From Kribbella antibiotica (GTDB lineage: Bacteria > Actinomycetota > Actinomycetes > Propionibacteriales > Kribbellaceae): a stretch of 64,000 nucleotides of DNA. Shown here one piece after another: positions 9,044 through 16,911 of this stretch. Where the stretch lies: contig NZ_SMKX01000004.1 of NCBI RefSeq assembly GCF_004349055.1, positions 1 to 64,000 of the forward strand, written 5' to 3'. The notes below the pieces were generated by a model. The model saw only the letters and a list, made by a program, of their open reading frames with translations. It ran no database searches and was not told where the DNA came from. How positions within the stretch are numbered: position 1 is the first letter of the stretch; every line of letters begins with the position of its first letter. Both the position numbers and the translations under genes were made by a program.

Positions 9044-10054
9044 TCAGGTGAGCGTTTGGGTTAGCTCACTGCGGCTCGCCGTGTGAACGAGACGGCCGCG
9101 AGCGCCGTTGACGATCGGGAGGAACGGCGGCACGTGACCGCACTCCACGTCGGCGATGATCGGGACGTTCAACGAGCCGAGTGCGTCCAGAACGGCTTCG
9201 TGCTGCGTCAGAGAGCTCGCGTCGGGTGCGGACGTGCGGCCGACCAGGATCGCGGTCGCCGTGTCGAAGAAGCCGGCCAGGCGCATACCGTGCAGGTTGC
9301 GGCAGATCGTGAACGCCTCATCACCGGCCGCCTCCACATAGACCAGCGCGGGCCCGAACCCCGAGACATCCAGGTACGGCGTACCGGTGAGGTTGCAGAG
9401 GGTTTCGATGCAACCGCCGATCAGGCGACCCTCAACGTCGACGTCGCCCTCCGCATCCAGCCTGACCCAGCCACCGTCCGCGTTGTAGATGTACTCGTCG
9501 ACCTCGGGGTTGGCTGCGAAGTCATCCCAGCCGCCGAACCTGTACTCACCAGGTGGTGTCTGAGTGAACCGGTGTCCGGCCGGTGCGGCGGCAAGGTCGA
9601 GCCAGGACAGGAGACCCTCAGGCACCCGGTACGGCGTATCCATCAGGTTGTTGCCGTGGATCGTCGCGGTGCCCGTCAGCAGTGTCAGCGGCGTCATGAT
9701 CGTTGCGAGATCGGAGAACCCGACCAGCCAGGTCGGCTCAGCCGCTCGCAGCCGATCCCAGTCCAGCAGCGGGAGCAGATCGATCGCGGTCTCCCCACCC
9801 CAGGGCGGGACCACCGCGCGGATGGCAGGATCGGTCAACATCGCCATCAACTCAGCGGCGCGCTCGGCCGCCGATGCGCTGACGTGACCAGTGCCGTCCA
9901 TGCAGTCGCCGACAAGCACCTCGTAGCCGCGGTCCTCAACGGCGCGCAATGCCACGTCGAGCCGCGGTCGCAGCTCCTTCGCGACACCACTCGAAGGAGA
10001 GGTGACGCCAACGCGATCACCGGGCTGTAAGGGACGTGGATACCGGACCAACAT
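9044..10054 (-). CDS. S66 family LD-carboxypeptidase/MccF-like peptidase
   Basis: 336 aa from the ATG at 10054. S66 enzymes cleave LD bonds in recycled muropeptides (LdcA) or amide bonds of peptide-nucleotide antibiotics (MccF). The serine nucleophile is in LVGFSDLAT (Ser114). The downstream Glu and His of the triad plausibly lie in the GGCIETLCN and ADVECGHVPPFLPI stretches. PPWGGETAIDLLP matches the conserved GG(D/E) segment. A further 36 codons upstream enter non-coding sequence and are excluded. The MccF-like branch fits as well as LdcA. Confidence 0.85.
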   Translation of the reverse strand: MLVRYPRPLQPGDRVGVTSPSSGVAKELRPRLDVALRAVEDRGYEVLVGDCMDGTGHVSASAAERAAELMAMLTDPAIRAVVPPWGGETAIDLLPLLDWDRLRAAEPTWLVGFSDLATIMTPLTLLTGTATIHGNNLMDTPYRVPEGLLSWLDLAAAPAGHRFTQTPPGEYRFGGWDDFAANPEVDEYIYNADGGWVRLDAEGDVDVEGRLIGGCIETLCNLTGTPYLDVSGFGPALVYVEAAGDEAFTICRNLHGMRLAGFFDTATAILVGRTSAPDASSLTQHEAVLDALGSLNVPIIADVECGHVPPFLPIVNGARGRLVHTASRSELTQTLT

Positions 10055-10504
10055 GCCCCGGATTCTGGCACGCCCCGCAGGTTCCGCGCCCACGGTTTTC
10101 GGCCGCTGATCGGCCGCTGTTGGGTTCGGCTTCCGGTATGGCGGGGTGGTTGCTCGCCGCACCGGACAAGCCGGACACGTTGCTTGTGGCTGGTCGCCGC
10201 GGCGGCCGCGTTAGAGAAGGAGCTTGGCTGGGCCCGGCGGGTGGTTGAGGTACTGGCGAGGCCGGCGATCGCGTGACCGCTGCTTGAGGTACCCGCTATG
10301 GCTGAGGTCGAAAAGCAGCGCCAAGTGTGGAAACTTCATGTCGCCATTTGCACAAAACGTTCCACCCAGCTCTCCAGGCGGGCTGGTGGGTGGGGCTGGG
10401 GAGCTTTACCGGTCGTTCCAGGTCAGTTTCGCTCCCCAACCCGCCCGGAGACCCGACGAGTCGGGCGCCGGGGAGTCCTATCGGGGGATCCGCTCGCTGA
10501 TTCG

Positions 10505-10555
10505 CACTACGCGGGGATTTTTCGGGTCTATACGCCGAAAAACTCACGCGTAGTG
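10505..10555. repeat. nested hairpin with symmetric internal loop
   Basis: Perfect outer stem CACTACGCG/CGCGTAGTG (9 bp), a 4x4 internal loop (GGGA/CTCA), perfect inner stem TTTTTCGG/CCGAAAAA (8 bp) and a 9-nt loop. It lies in the core of the foldback element. Its geometry is like the hairpins at 32003-32061 and 12916-12973. No flanking T-run, so it is not a canonical terminator. Confidence 0.75.
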
Positions 10556-10588
10556 AGCGCCGGCGCGGTTGGCCGGGCCAACAGCCGG

Positions 10589-10640
10589 GGGCTTGAACAA
10601 GAAGTGGTGGGCTGGGACAGGTAACTACTTGTTCAAGCCC
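10589..10640. repeat. 13-bp inverted repeat in foldback core
   Basis: GGGCTTGAACAAG at 10589-10601 pairs perfectly with CTTGTTCAAGCCC at 10628-10640 across a 26-nt loop. It sits 33 nt downstream of the nested hairpin in the same gene-free core. Function unknown. Confidence 0.75.
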
Positions 10641-11018
10641 ACCACCCAGCCGACGAACCCCCGACAAGTGGACGGGCAGGCGGCGAAAAAGCACCGATCA
10701 ACGAGGTGGACCGGTCAGCCGAGCGCGGCAGGACCCCAGCCCTCCTTGTCAGCGCTTTTCACCACAGCGGCGGGTCACTTTCCAGGCTTCCCCACTACCG
10801 GCCGCAACCATAGCGAGCACCTCAATCGGCGGTCACGCGATCGCCGACCTCGCCAGTACCTCAGCCCCGCGCCGGGCTCAGCCAAGCTCTTTATGTAACG
10901 CGGCCGCCGCGGCGACCAGCCACAGACAACGTGTCCGGCTTGTCCGGAGCGGCGAGCAACCATGCACCGCCGTACCGGCATCGAACCTCAGCTGAATCGG
11001 CGGCGTGCTGATCGGCGC

Positions 11019-12068
11019 TTAGGCGGTTCGGAAGGCCGACGGATACGCCTCGCGGTAGCTGGGGATTGCGCCGTTCGGGGTATCGACGGTCTCCGCGTTG
11101 AGCATCGCGTGCACGATGGCGCGGGTGAGCGTGCGGGCTGCTGCGGCGTAGACGCCTTCCAGTTGGGCGAGCGCGGTCGGGTCGGTGACGCTCAGGCGGG
11201 GGCCGTCGTCGGTGCGGGTGGAGAGCGCGAAGATGCTGTCGCCGTCGACGAGGGTGTGGATCGGGTCGATCGCCCGGGCCAGGCCGTCGTGCGCGATCAT
11301 CGCCATCCGTTTGGTGGCCGCCTTGTCGAGCGGTACGTCGGTCGCCACGACCGCGATCACCGTATTCATCGCCGGCCCGGAGATCAGGTTGCGGCCGGGC
11401 GCTGCCGGCGGCGGTGGTTCGGCGGGGGTCTGCAGGTGGGCGAACTCGTCGCCGAGTCCGTAGCGCACGCCGTGCAGGACACCGTCCGCGTCAACCGTGG
11501 AGCCCGCCGCATTGACGATCACCAGCGCACCGACCGTCGTACCGTCGTCGAGCCGGACGCTCGCCGAGCCGACACCGCCTTTGAGCGACCGTGCCCGCGC
11601 GCCGGCCCCGGCGCCATGGTTGCCTTGGGCAACTGGTCCGTCGGAGGCTTGGGCGATCGCGTCGGTCCCCCACGATGCATCGGGGCGAGCTTGGAAGCCA
11701 CCGCCACGGCCGAGGTCGAAGATCACTGCGGTGGAAACAATCGGTACGACGTCCTTGTCGCCCTCGCCGACGCGGATCCCTTCGCCGCGTTCCTCGAGCC
11801 AGCGCATCACGCCGCCGGCCGTGTCGAGGCCGTAGGCACTGCCGCCGGTCAGCACGACTGCGTTGACACCTGGGTTCGAGTTCACCGGGTCGAGCAGGTC
11901 AGTCTCACGCGTGCCGGGCGCACCGCCGCGCACATCCACGCCGGCGACTGCGGTGGTCGGCACGTAGACAACCGTCGTACCGGTCAGGTAGGGCGCATCC
12001 ACGCGTTCAACCTGTCCGACCAGGACCCCCGGGACATCGGTGATCGCGTTGTGCGGACCTGGCTGCAT
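11019..12068 (-). CDS. P1 family (DmpA/S58) peptidase
   Basis: 349 aa. S58/P1 peptidases are Ntn-type enzymes that self-cleave before a Thr or Ser and act as aminopeptidases or beta-peptidyl aminopeptidases. The N-terminal hallmark ITDVPGVLVGQ and VVLTGGSAYGLDTAGGVMRW are present. The self-cleavage region is in ISGPAMNTVIAVVATDV, with the predicted new N-terminal Thr after Asn. No signal peptide, so cytoplasmic. It is transcribed away from the DUF2087 gene and ends 26 nt from the foldback element. Confidence 0.87.
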   Translation of the reverse strand: MQPGPHNAITDVPGVLVGQVERVDAPYLTGTTVVYVPTTAVAGVDVRGGAPGTRETDLLDPVNSNPGVNAVVLTGGSAYGLDTAGGVMRWLEERGEGIRVGEGDKDVVPIVSTAVIFDLGRGGGFQARPDASWGTDAIAQASDGPVAQGNHGAGAGARARSLKGGVGSASVRLDDGTTVGALVIVNAAGSTVDADGVLHGVRYGLGDEFAHLQTPAEPPPPAAPGRNLISGPAMNTVIAVVATDVPLDKAATKRMAMIAHDGLARAIDPIHTLVDGDSIFALSTRTDDGPRLSVTDPTALAQLEGVYAAAARTLTRAIVHAMLNAETVDTPNGAIPSYREAYPSAFRTA

Positions 12069-12119
12069 CGTCGCTCCTCACACAGAAAACTGGTTGCCAC
12101 CGACATTAGCTTGGCTGTT

Positions 12120-12641
12120 ATGGCTTCTTTGGCAATGAATACCGATCAGCTCTGCGGTCTACTGGCCGAGCCCTCCCGACTGCGTACCTACTCCGCCGTA
12201 GTCCTCGGCGCCACCACCCCCGACCAGGTCGCCGGCGCAACTGGACTATCTGGTGCCACAGTCGGCAAGGCCCTCCAGAAGCTGATCAAGTCCGGCCTCA
12301 TCACCGCCGCCCCTGCGCTACAAGCCGATGAAGACGCCTTCAAGAACGCCGTCCGAGCTCAGCGTCCGTCCTGGACGCCTCTCGACGACGACCCCGAGCG
12401 GGACGCCGTCCTCAAGGCGTTCATCCGAGACGGCCGGCTCACCCACTTCCCGACGCACCCGGAGAAGTTGCAGGTCGTGCTGGAGCACATCGCCACCACC
12501 TTCGAGCCCGGTCGCGACTACCCCGAGCCCGAAGTCAACGAACTCCTCAACCGCTGGCACCCCGACCACGCGGCCCTCCGTCGCGAACTGGTCGAGGCCG
12601 AACTGCTCGCCCGAACCGACAGCATCTACCGCCGCGACTGA
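12120..12641 (+). CDS. DUF2087 protein with N-terminal ArsR-like winged helix
   Basis: 173 aa. Residues about 8-65 (QLCGLLAEPSRLRTYSAVVLG and GLSGATVGKALQKLIKSGLI) resemble an ArsR-type helix-turn-helix. The C-terminal part (FIRDGRLTHFPTHPEKLQVVL then EPEVNELLNRWHPDHAALRRELV) is a DUF2087 domain, common in small actinobacterial regulators. The start could be 12120 or the in-frame ATG at 12135; neither has a strong ribosome site. It diverges from the P1 peptidase gene across about 50 nt and may regulate it, which is inference. Confidence 0.8.
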   Translation: MASLAMNTDQLCGLLAEPSRLRTYSAVVLGATTPDQVAGATGLSGATVGKALQKLIKSGLITAAPALQADEDAFKNAVRAQRPSWTPLDDDPERDAVLKAFIRDGRLTHFPTHPEKLQVVLEHIATTFEPGRDYPEPEVNELLNRWHPDHAALRRELVEAELLARTDSIYRRD

Positions 12642-12915
12642 TGCTTTTGCTTTCCCTACGAAAATAGCGGCGCTCTCCAGCGGTTACTCAAGAGCTCTTG
12701 TACAAAGCGCATTGTTAAGCACTTCGAGCCTCTCTAGGCGGTCCGCTCTGCTCAACCACTGAGCGTGAGGACTGAGCCGCCGGCAACCCCTCGCAGCCAA
12801 CCCGCCTCTCACACTCGACTCAACGCTCCCCCACTCACCACACAGGGTGGCGCCACTCGCCGCGCCCTCCCCCTCCCCCACGCCCGAGGGCGCTCGCCGA
12901 GTGAACCCACTGTGC

Positions 12916-12973
12916 CGAGTGGAAGCACCGTGTCGCCAGCAAACGTTTACCGGCGACACGGTCCGCACACTCG
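12916..12973. repeat. nested hairpin with symmetric internal loop
   Basis: Outer stem CGAGTG/CACTCG (6 bp), 6x6 internal loop (GAAGCA/TCCGCA), perfect inner stem CCGTGTCGCC/GGCGACACGG (10 bp) and a 14-nt loop AGCAAACGTTTACC. The layout parallels the hairpins at 10505-10555 and 32003-32061. Confidence 0.65.
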
Positions 12974-13026
12974 ACGAGCACAATCCCGTTCACTCGCCCA
13001 CTGGGTTCACTCGACGCAAGATTCCA

Positions 13027-13072
13027 GCGCCCGGTGGGTTCAGTCGGTCCCGCGCCCGGTGGGTTCAGTCGG
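13027..13072 (+). repeat. two-copy tandem repeat, 25-nt period
   Basis: The 21-nt unit GCGCCCGGTGGGTTCAGTCG plus a final G occurs at 13027-13047 and again at 13052-13072, separated by TCCC. A diverged copy (CGCCCACTGGGTTCACTCG) lies about 30 nt upstream. It is just beyond the stop of the acetyltransferase gene. Confidence 0.8.
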
Positions 13073-13087
13073 CAGGGAGCGCGGGGC

Positions 13088-15814
13088 TCAGGTGAGGCGG
13101 CGTACGGGGGTGTCTTGGCGGGGCTTCTCGTTCGGGGCGATGCGGATTGCCGCGTCCAGCACGGTCGCCCCCTGGATTGCGACCAGGATGGAGCGGAGGT
13201 CGAGCTTCACGACCTCTTCCAGGTCGAGGGTCAGGCGAGAAACGCGGTGCAAGAGGTTCTCGATCGCAGCGATATCTGCAGGATCGGTGCCGCGGTAGCC
13301 GTAAAGCAGCGGCGCGGCCCGGACCTCGCGGACCATCTCGGCGGCGTCGCGAGTGGTCAAGGGCGGCATGCGATAGGAGCGGTCGCCCAAAAGGTCCGTG
13401 GCAACGCCGGACAGGCCGAACGTGACCACCGGGCCGAAGGAGACATCCTCCAGCGCCGAGATGACCACGGGAACTCCGACCGGCGCCATCTTCTGTACGA
13501 CGAATTGCGCGCGCCCCGGATCCGAAGCCACCCCGAAGGTGCGCGTCATCTCGCCCCAGGCAGCCCGCATGTCGTCCTCGTCGTGGATGTGGCGCCAGAT
13601 GTCCGCTAGGTCAGGGCGCATCCGCCACTGCTCAGCGGTCGCCTTCAGGATCACCTCGAAGCCAAGATCCGCCGCCCGCGCCACCGCCTCATCAGCGCTC
13701 AGCACGGGGAACGCCGGCAGGACCGAGATCCCGTAGAAGCTCAACAGCAGCTGCCGATCCGAGTCGTCCAGATCAGCACCCTTCGGATGCCGCTGCAGGT
13801 ACTCGGCCACGAAGTCCTCAGCACCGGACGTGTTCACATCCGGCAGATCCGGTACGCCGCTATCCGACCGCCGGCGCCATTCCGCGTACTGGGTCGCCTT
13901 GGCCAGCGCACCGACGGCGTACTGCGGGTTGAGGAACGACGGGATCGACCCCCGCGCTGCTCCCCCGTCGCCATCCGGGACCTGCAGTTCCTTAGGCACA
14001 CTCCGCGAGGCGAGGAACGTCGACACCACCGGCTTGTCAGACCCCGCCGCAGCAGCAGCCAGTACGGCGGCCACCTCGGCGCCGCCTGATTGCACCGGCG
14101 GCGTGTAGATGACCACGACCGAGTGCACCCGCTCATCGGCGAACACCTCAGCCAGAGCCGCACCGAAGTCCGCAGCCGCCGCATCCGGACTCAGATTGCG
14201 CGGCTCCCCCGCCACCTGCAACCCGACCTCGGCCATGGTGTCCAGAGCAAGCAAAGTGAGCGCATCGGAGTTGCTGACGATCGCGACCCGCCGCCCCTTC
14301 GGCAACGGCTGGTGCGCGAGCAGCTGAGCCACGTCGAACAGCTCACCCGTGGTGTCGACGCCGATCAGGCCGCTCTGCCGGAACATCGAATCGATCGTTG
14401 CAGCCGGCAACTTGCTCCGCCGTACGAGCTGGCCTACCGGCACACCCTGCGTCGCGCGCCCGGACTTCAGCGCCACCACCGGCTTGCGCCCGGCGAGCCG
14501 CCGCGCGACCCGGCTGAACTTGCGTGGGTTACCCAAGGACTCCAGGTAAAGCAGCACGACCTCTGTCGCCTCGTCGGAGTACCAGAACTGCATCAGGTCG
14601 TTGCCTGAGACATCGGCCCGGTTGCCCGCCGACACGAAACTCGACAGTCCAACGCCACGAGTCGCCATGTCGGCCAGAATCGGCACCCCGAGCGCACCCG
14701 ACTGGCAGAAGAACGCCACCCGCCCGCGGCTGGGCATCGTCGGCGACAGCGTCGCGTTGAGCGACACACCCGCCGCGGTGTTGATCAGCCCGAGGGCGTT
14801 CGGCCCGATCACCCGCATGCCATAAGAGCGCGCCAGTCCAACCAGCTGCCGCTGCAGCTTGCGCCCCTCGTCACCGACCTCGGCAAACCCACTCGAGACC
14901 ACGACCAGCCCGCGCACGCCCTTCGCGGCGCAGTCCAGCACGACATCGGCGACCTTGTCGGCGCGGATCGCCACGATCACCAGGTCGACCGTGTCCGGCA
15001 CATCGCGAATGGTCGGGTAGACCGGAACGCCCTCGAAGTCCTCCGCCGAGGTGTCCGCATTGATGGCGTACATCCGGCCCGAGAACCCGCTGTCGCGCAG
15101 GTTGCGCAGGAGCGCGTTCCCGATCGTCCCCTCGCGCCGGCTCGCGCCGATCACCGCGACACTGGCCGGCGTCAGCAGCCGCGCGATCGACAGCGCCTCG
15201 GACCGCTGCTCGCGCGCCTGCATCACCCCGAACGACGTGTCGGTCGGCGCGATGTCGAACTCGACCATGATCACGCCGTCCTCGAATTCGCGCGCGACCT
15301 TGTAGCCGGCCTCGGTGAAGACGGTGATCATCTTGCGGTTGTCCGGCAGCACCTCGGCGACGAACCGGGTGATCCCGTTCTCCCGGGCCGCCTGGGCCAG
15401 GTGCTCCAGCAGCAGTTGCCCGAGGCCCCGGCCCTGGTGCGCATCCTCGATCAGGAACGCCACTTCCGCCGTACGGCGGCCTGTTCGTTCGTACCGGCCG
15501 ACGCCGATCATCTCGTTGCCCACGGTCACGATCAGCGCGAGCCGGTCGTGGTAGTCGACCTGGGTGAACCGCGCCACGTCACGGTCGGACAACTGGGGGT
15601 AGGGGGCAAAGAACCGGTAGTACTTCGACTGCTCCGAGACGCGGGCGTAGAACTCGACCAGCAGGTCGGCGTCGCTCGGCGTGATCGGCCGCAGGCGCGC
15701 TGTGGCGCCGTCGCGGAGGACCACATCTGCCTCGAAGTCCACCGGGTAATCGGCCGGAGCCTGCACGGCATACTGTGCAAGCTGTCCAGCTGACGTGTCA
15801 TCCGGCGAGGTCAC
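13088..15814 (-). CDS. GNAT fused to NDP-forming acyl-CoA synthetase-like domains (Pat-type lysine acetyltransferase)
   Basis: 908 aa. An N-terminal GNAT domain (about residues 30-195; RLRPITPSDADLL, then EDAHQGRGLGQLLLEHL for acetyl-CoA binding) is followed by CoA-binding and ligase-CoA domains (LLTPASVAVIGASRREGTIG, FFCQSGALG) and a C-terminal ATP-grasp domain (about 690-905). This is the order seen in Streptomyces PatA-type protein acetyltransferases. In those, the ligase-like part usually senses acyl-CoA rather than catalysing. A likely target, an AMP-forming acyl-CoA synthetase, is encoded 1.1 kb away. Whether the ligase half is active cannot be decided by eye. Confidence 0.88.
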   Translation of the reverse strand: MTSPDDTSAGQLAQYAVQAPADYPVDFEADVVLRDGATARLRPITPSDADLLVEFYARVSEQSKYYRFFAPYPQLSDRDVARFTQVDYHDRLALIVTVGNEMIGVGRYERTGRRTAEVAFLIEDAHQGRGLGQLLLEHLAQAARENGITRFVAEVLPDNRKMITVFTEAGYKVAREFEDGVIMVEFDIAPTDTSFGVMQAREQRSEALSIARLLTPASVAVIGASRREGTIGNALLRNLRDSGFSGRMYAINADTSAEDFEGVPVYPTIRDVPDTVDLVIVAIRADKVADVVLDCAAKGVRGLVVVSSGFAEVGDEGRKLQRQLVGLARSYGMRVIGPNALGLINTAAGVSLNATLSPTMPSRGRVAFFCQSGALGVPILADMATRGVGLSSFVSAGNRADVSGNDLMQFWYSDEATEVVLLYLESLGNPRKFSRVARRLAGRKPVVALKSGRATQGVPVGQLVRRSKLPAATIDSMFRQSGLIGVDTTGELFDVAQLLAHQPLPKGRRVAIVSNSDALTLLALDTMAEVGLQVAGEPRNLSPDAAAADFGAALAEVFADERVHSVVVIYTPPVQSGGAEVAAVLAAAAAGSDKPVVSTFLASRSVPKELQVPDGDGGAARGSIPSFLNPQYAVGALAKATQYAEWRRRSDSGVPDLPDVNTSGAEDFVAEYLQRHPKGADLDDSDRQLLLSFYGISVLPAFPVLSADEAVARAADLGFEVILKATAEQWRMRPDLADIWRHIHDEDDMRAAWGEMTRTFGVASDPGRAQFVVQKMAPVGVPVVISALEDVSFGPVVTFGLSGVATDLLGDRSYRMPPLTTRDAAEMVREVRAAPLLYGYRGTDPADIAAIENLLHRVSRLTLDLEEVVKLDLRSILVAIQGATVLDAAIRIAPNEKPRQDTPVRRLT

Positions 15815-15854
15815 CTAGTCAGCGTACTCAACACATCTGACAGGAGACGGCGAA

Positions 15855-16901
15855 TTGGTCGAGCGGATCACACCAGTACTGGTGTTTCTGATCGCAGTGA
15901 CCGTCATCGCCGAGCTGGCCGACAAGGCCAAGGTCTTCGATGTGGCTGCCCGCGAGGCCGCTCACCTGGCTCGTGGGCGGGTCTGGCGGCTCTGGCTCCT
16001 GGTAGTCGTGCTAGCCACCGGGCTCACCATCGTGCTCTCCCTCGACACCTGCGCGGTCCTGCTGACCCCGGTTGTCCTGGCGATGGCCCGGCAGCTCGAC
16101 ATCCCGCCGAAGCTGTTCGCATTCACCACGGTCTGGCTAGCCGGTACGGCGTCCCTCCTGCTGCCGGTGTCGAACCTCACGAACCTCCTCGCGCTGCACC
16201 AGTTCCGCCAGCTGGATGCGTCGTACCTGTCCGTCAGCTGGCGCCCTGCGATCGCAGCGATCGTCATCACGGTCGTCGTGCTCGCGGCGCTGTTCTACAA
16301 AGACCTCGGCCGCTCGTACGACGTACCGGCGGCTCCGGCGGTTGAGGACAAGGTGCTGTTCTGGACGGCGACCGGTGTCTGCGTAGCGCTCGGACCGGCG
16401 TTTGTGTCGGGCATCGAGGTCGCGTGGCCGGCAAGTATCGGTGCGCTCATTCTGGTCGTGTTGTTCGCCGTCCGCCGCCGCAGTGAGCTGCACTGGCGGC
16501 TCATCCCGGCGAAGCTCGTTGTCGGCGTCGTCATACTGTTCGCCGTCGTTGCCTTCCTCACCGATCACGGTCTGGAGGAGGTGCTTCGCCAGGTTGCCGG
16601 AACCAGCTCTGACCTGCGTCTTAGTGCCACGGCGGCGCTGGGAGCCAACCTGTTCGACAACCTCCCCGCCTACCTGGCCATGGAGCCCGTCGCGGCCGCC
16701 GACCCGCAGCGGATGGGTGCGCTGCTGATCGGCGTCAACACCGGCTGTCTGCTCACTCTGTGGGGCTCACTGGCCACCCTGCTGTGGCGCGCTCGCTGCA
16801 AGGCGGCCGGGGTCACCATCAGCTGGTGGTCCTTCCTGTGGCGCGGCCTCACCCTCACACCGCTCGTGATCGCAGGCTCAGTACTCGTACTGAATGGGTA
16901 A
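15855..16901 (+). CDS. SLC13/ArsB-type membrane transporter
   Basis: 348 aa, about 9-10 membrane spans. The TTG start at 15855 is supported by AGGAG 10 nt upstream, and no ATG or GTG fits the first span. Characteristic pieces are LSLDTCAVLLTPVVLAMA, then LLPVSNLTNLLALHQF and GANLFDNLPAYLAME, matching the paired re-entrant N/D motifs of the ArsB/citrate (ion transporter) superfamily. It could move arsenite, dicarboxylates or another anion. It ends 10 nt before the acyl-CoA synthetase start, so co-transcription is likely. Confidence 0.83.
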   Translation: MVERITPVLVFLIAVTVIAELADKAKVFDVAAREAAHLARGRVWRLWLLVVVLATGLTIVLSLDTCAVLLTPVVLAMARQLDIPPKLFAFTTVWLAGTASLLLPVSNLTNLLALHQFRQLDASYLSVSWRPAIAAIVITVVVLAALFYKDLGRSYDVPAAPAVEDKVLFWTATGVCVALGPAFVSGIEVAWPASIGALILVVLFAVRRRSELHWRLIPAKLVVGVVILFAVVAFLTDHGLEEVLRQVAGTSSDLRLSATAALGANLFDNLPAYLAMEPVAAADPQRMGALLIGVNTGCLLTLWGSLATLLWRARCKAAGVTISWWSFLWRGLTLTPLVIAGSVLVLNG

Positions 16902-16911
16902 TGTGCGGGAC

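Larger units (their letters stand above)
10116..10993. repeat. foldback element: about 190-bp inverted arms around a 500-bp gene-free core
   Basis: The stretch 10116-10306 aligns, with scattered mismatches, to the reverse complement of about 10803-10993. Shared blocks include GGTTGCTCGCCGC, CCGGACAAGCCGGACACGTT, TGGTCGCCGCGGCGGCCGCG and GGCGATCGCGTGACCG. No ORF in the region has convincing protein features. A 10-bp direct repeat GCTGATCGGC sits just outside both arms (10105-10114 and 11007-11016) and could be a target-site duplication. The core holds two further hairpins. This accounts for the 965-bp gap between the S66 and P1 peptidase genes. Confidence 0.75.
12642..13087. other. 446-bp gene-free intergenic region rich in small repeats
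   Basis: No ORF here has protein-like features. Visible structure: a 12-bp perfect palindrome CAAGAGCTCTTG at 12689-12700, a nested hairpin at 12916-12973, scattered copies of GGGTTCACTCG in both orientations (reverse at 12899, forward at 13004), and a 25-nt period tandem repeat at 13027-13072. The first 50 bases are AT-rich for this genome. Converging genes flank it. Confidence 0.6.

Noticed and set aside
10962..12119. N-terminal extension of the DUF2087 gene to 10962
   Set aside because: The extra 386 codons are antisense to the P1 peptidase gene and Arg/Gly/Val-rich. The DUF2087 protein itself starts at 12120 or 12135.
12916..12973. Integron attC site
   Set aside because: The fold resembles one, but the GTTRRRY/RYYYAAC boxes are missing and no integrase or cassette array is present.
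12684..13298. Small ORFs in the 12.6-13.3 kb intergenic region
   Set aside because: Repeat-derived, Arg/Ser/Pro-rich translations with similar shadow products on both strands and no ribosome sites.
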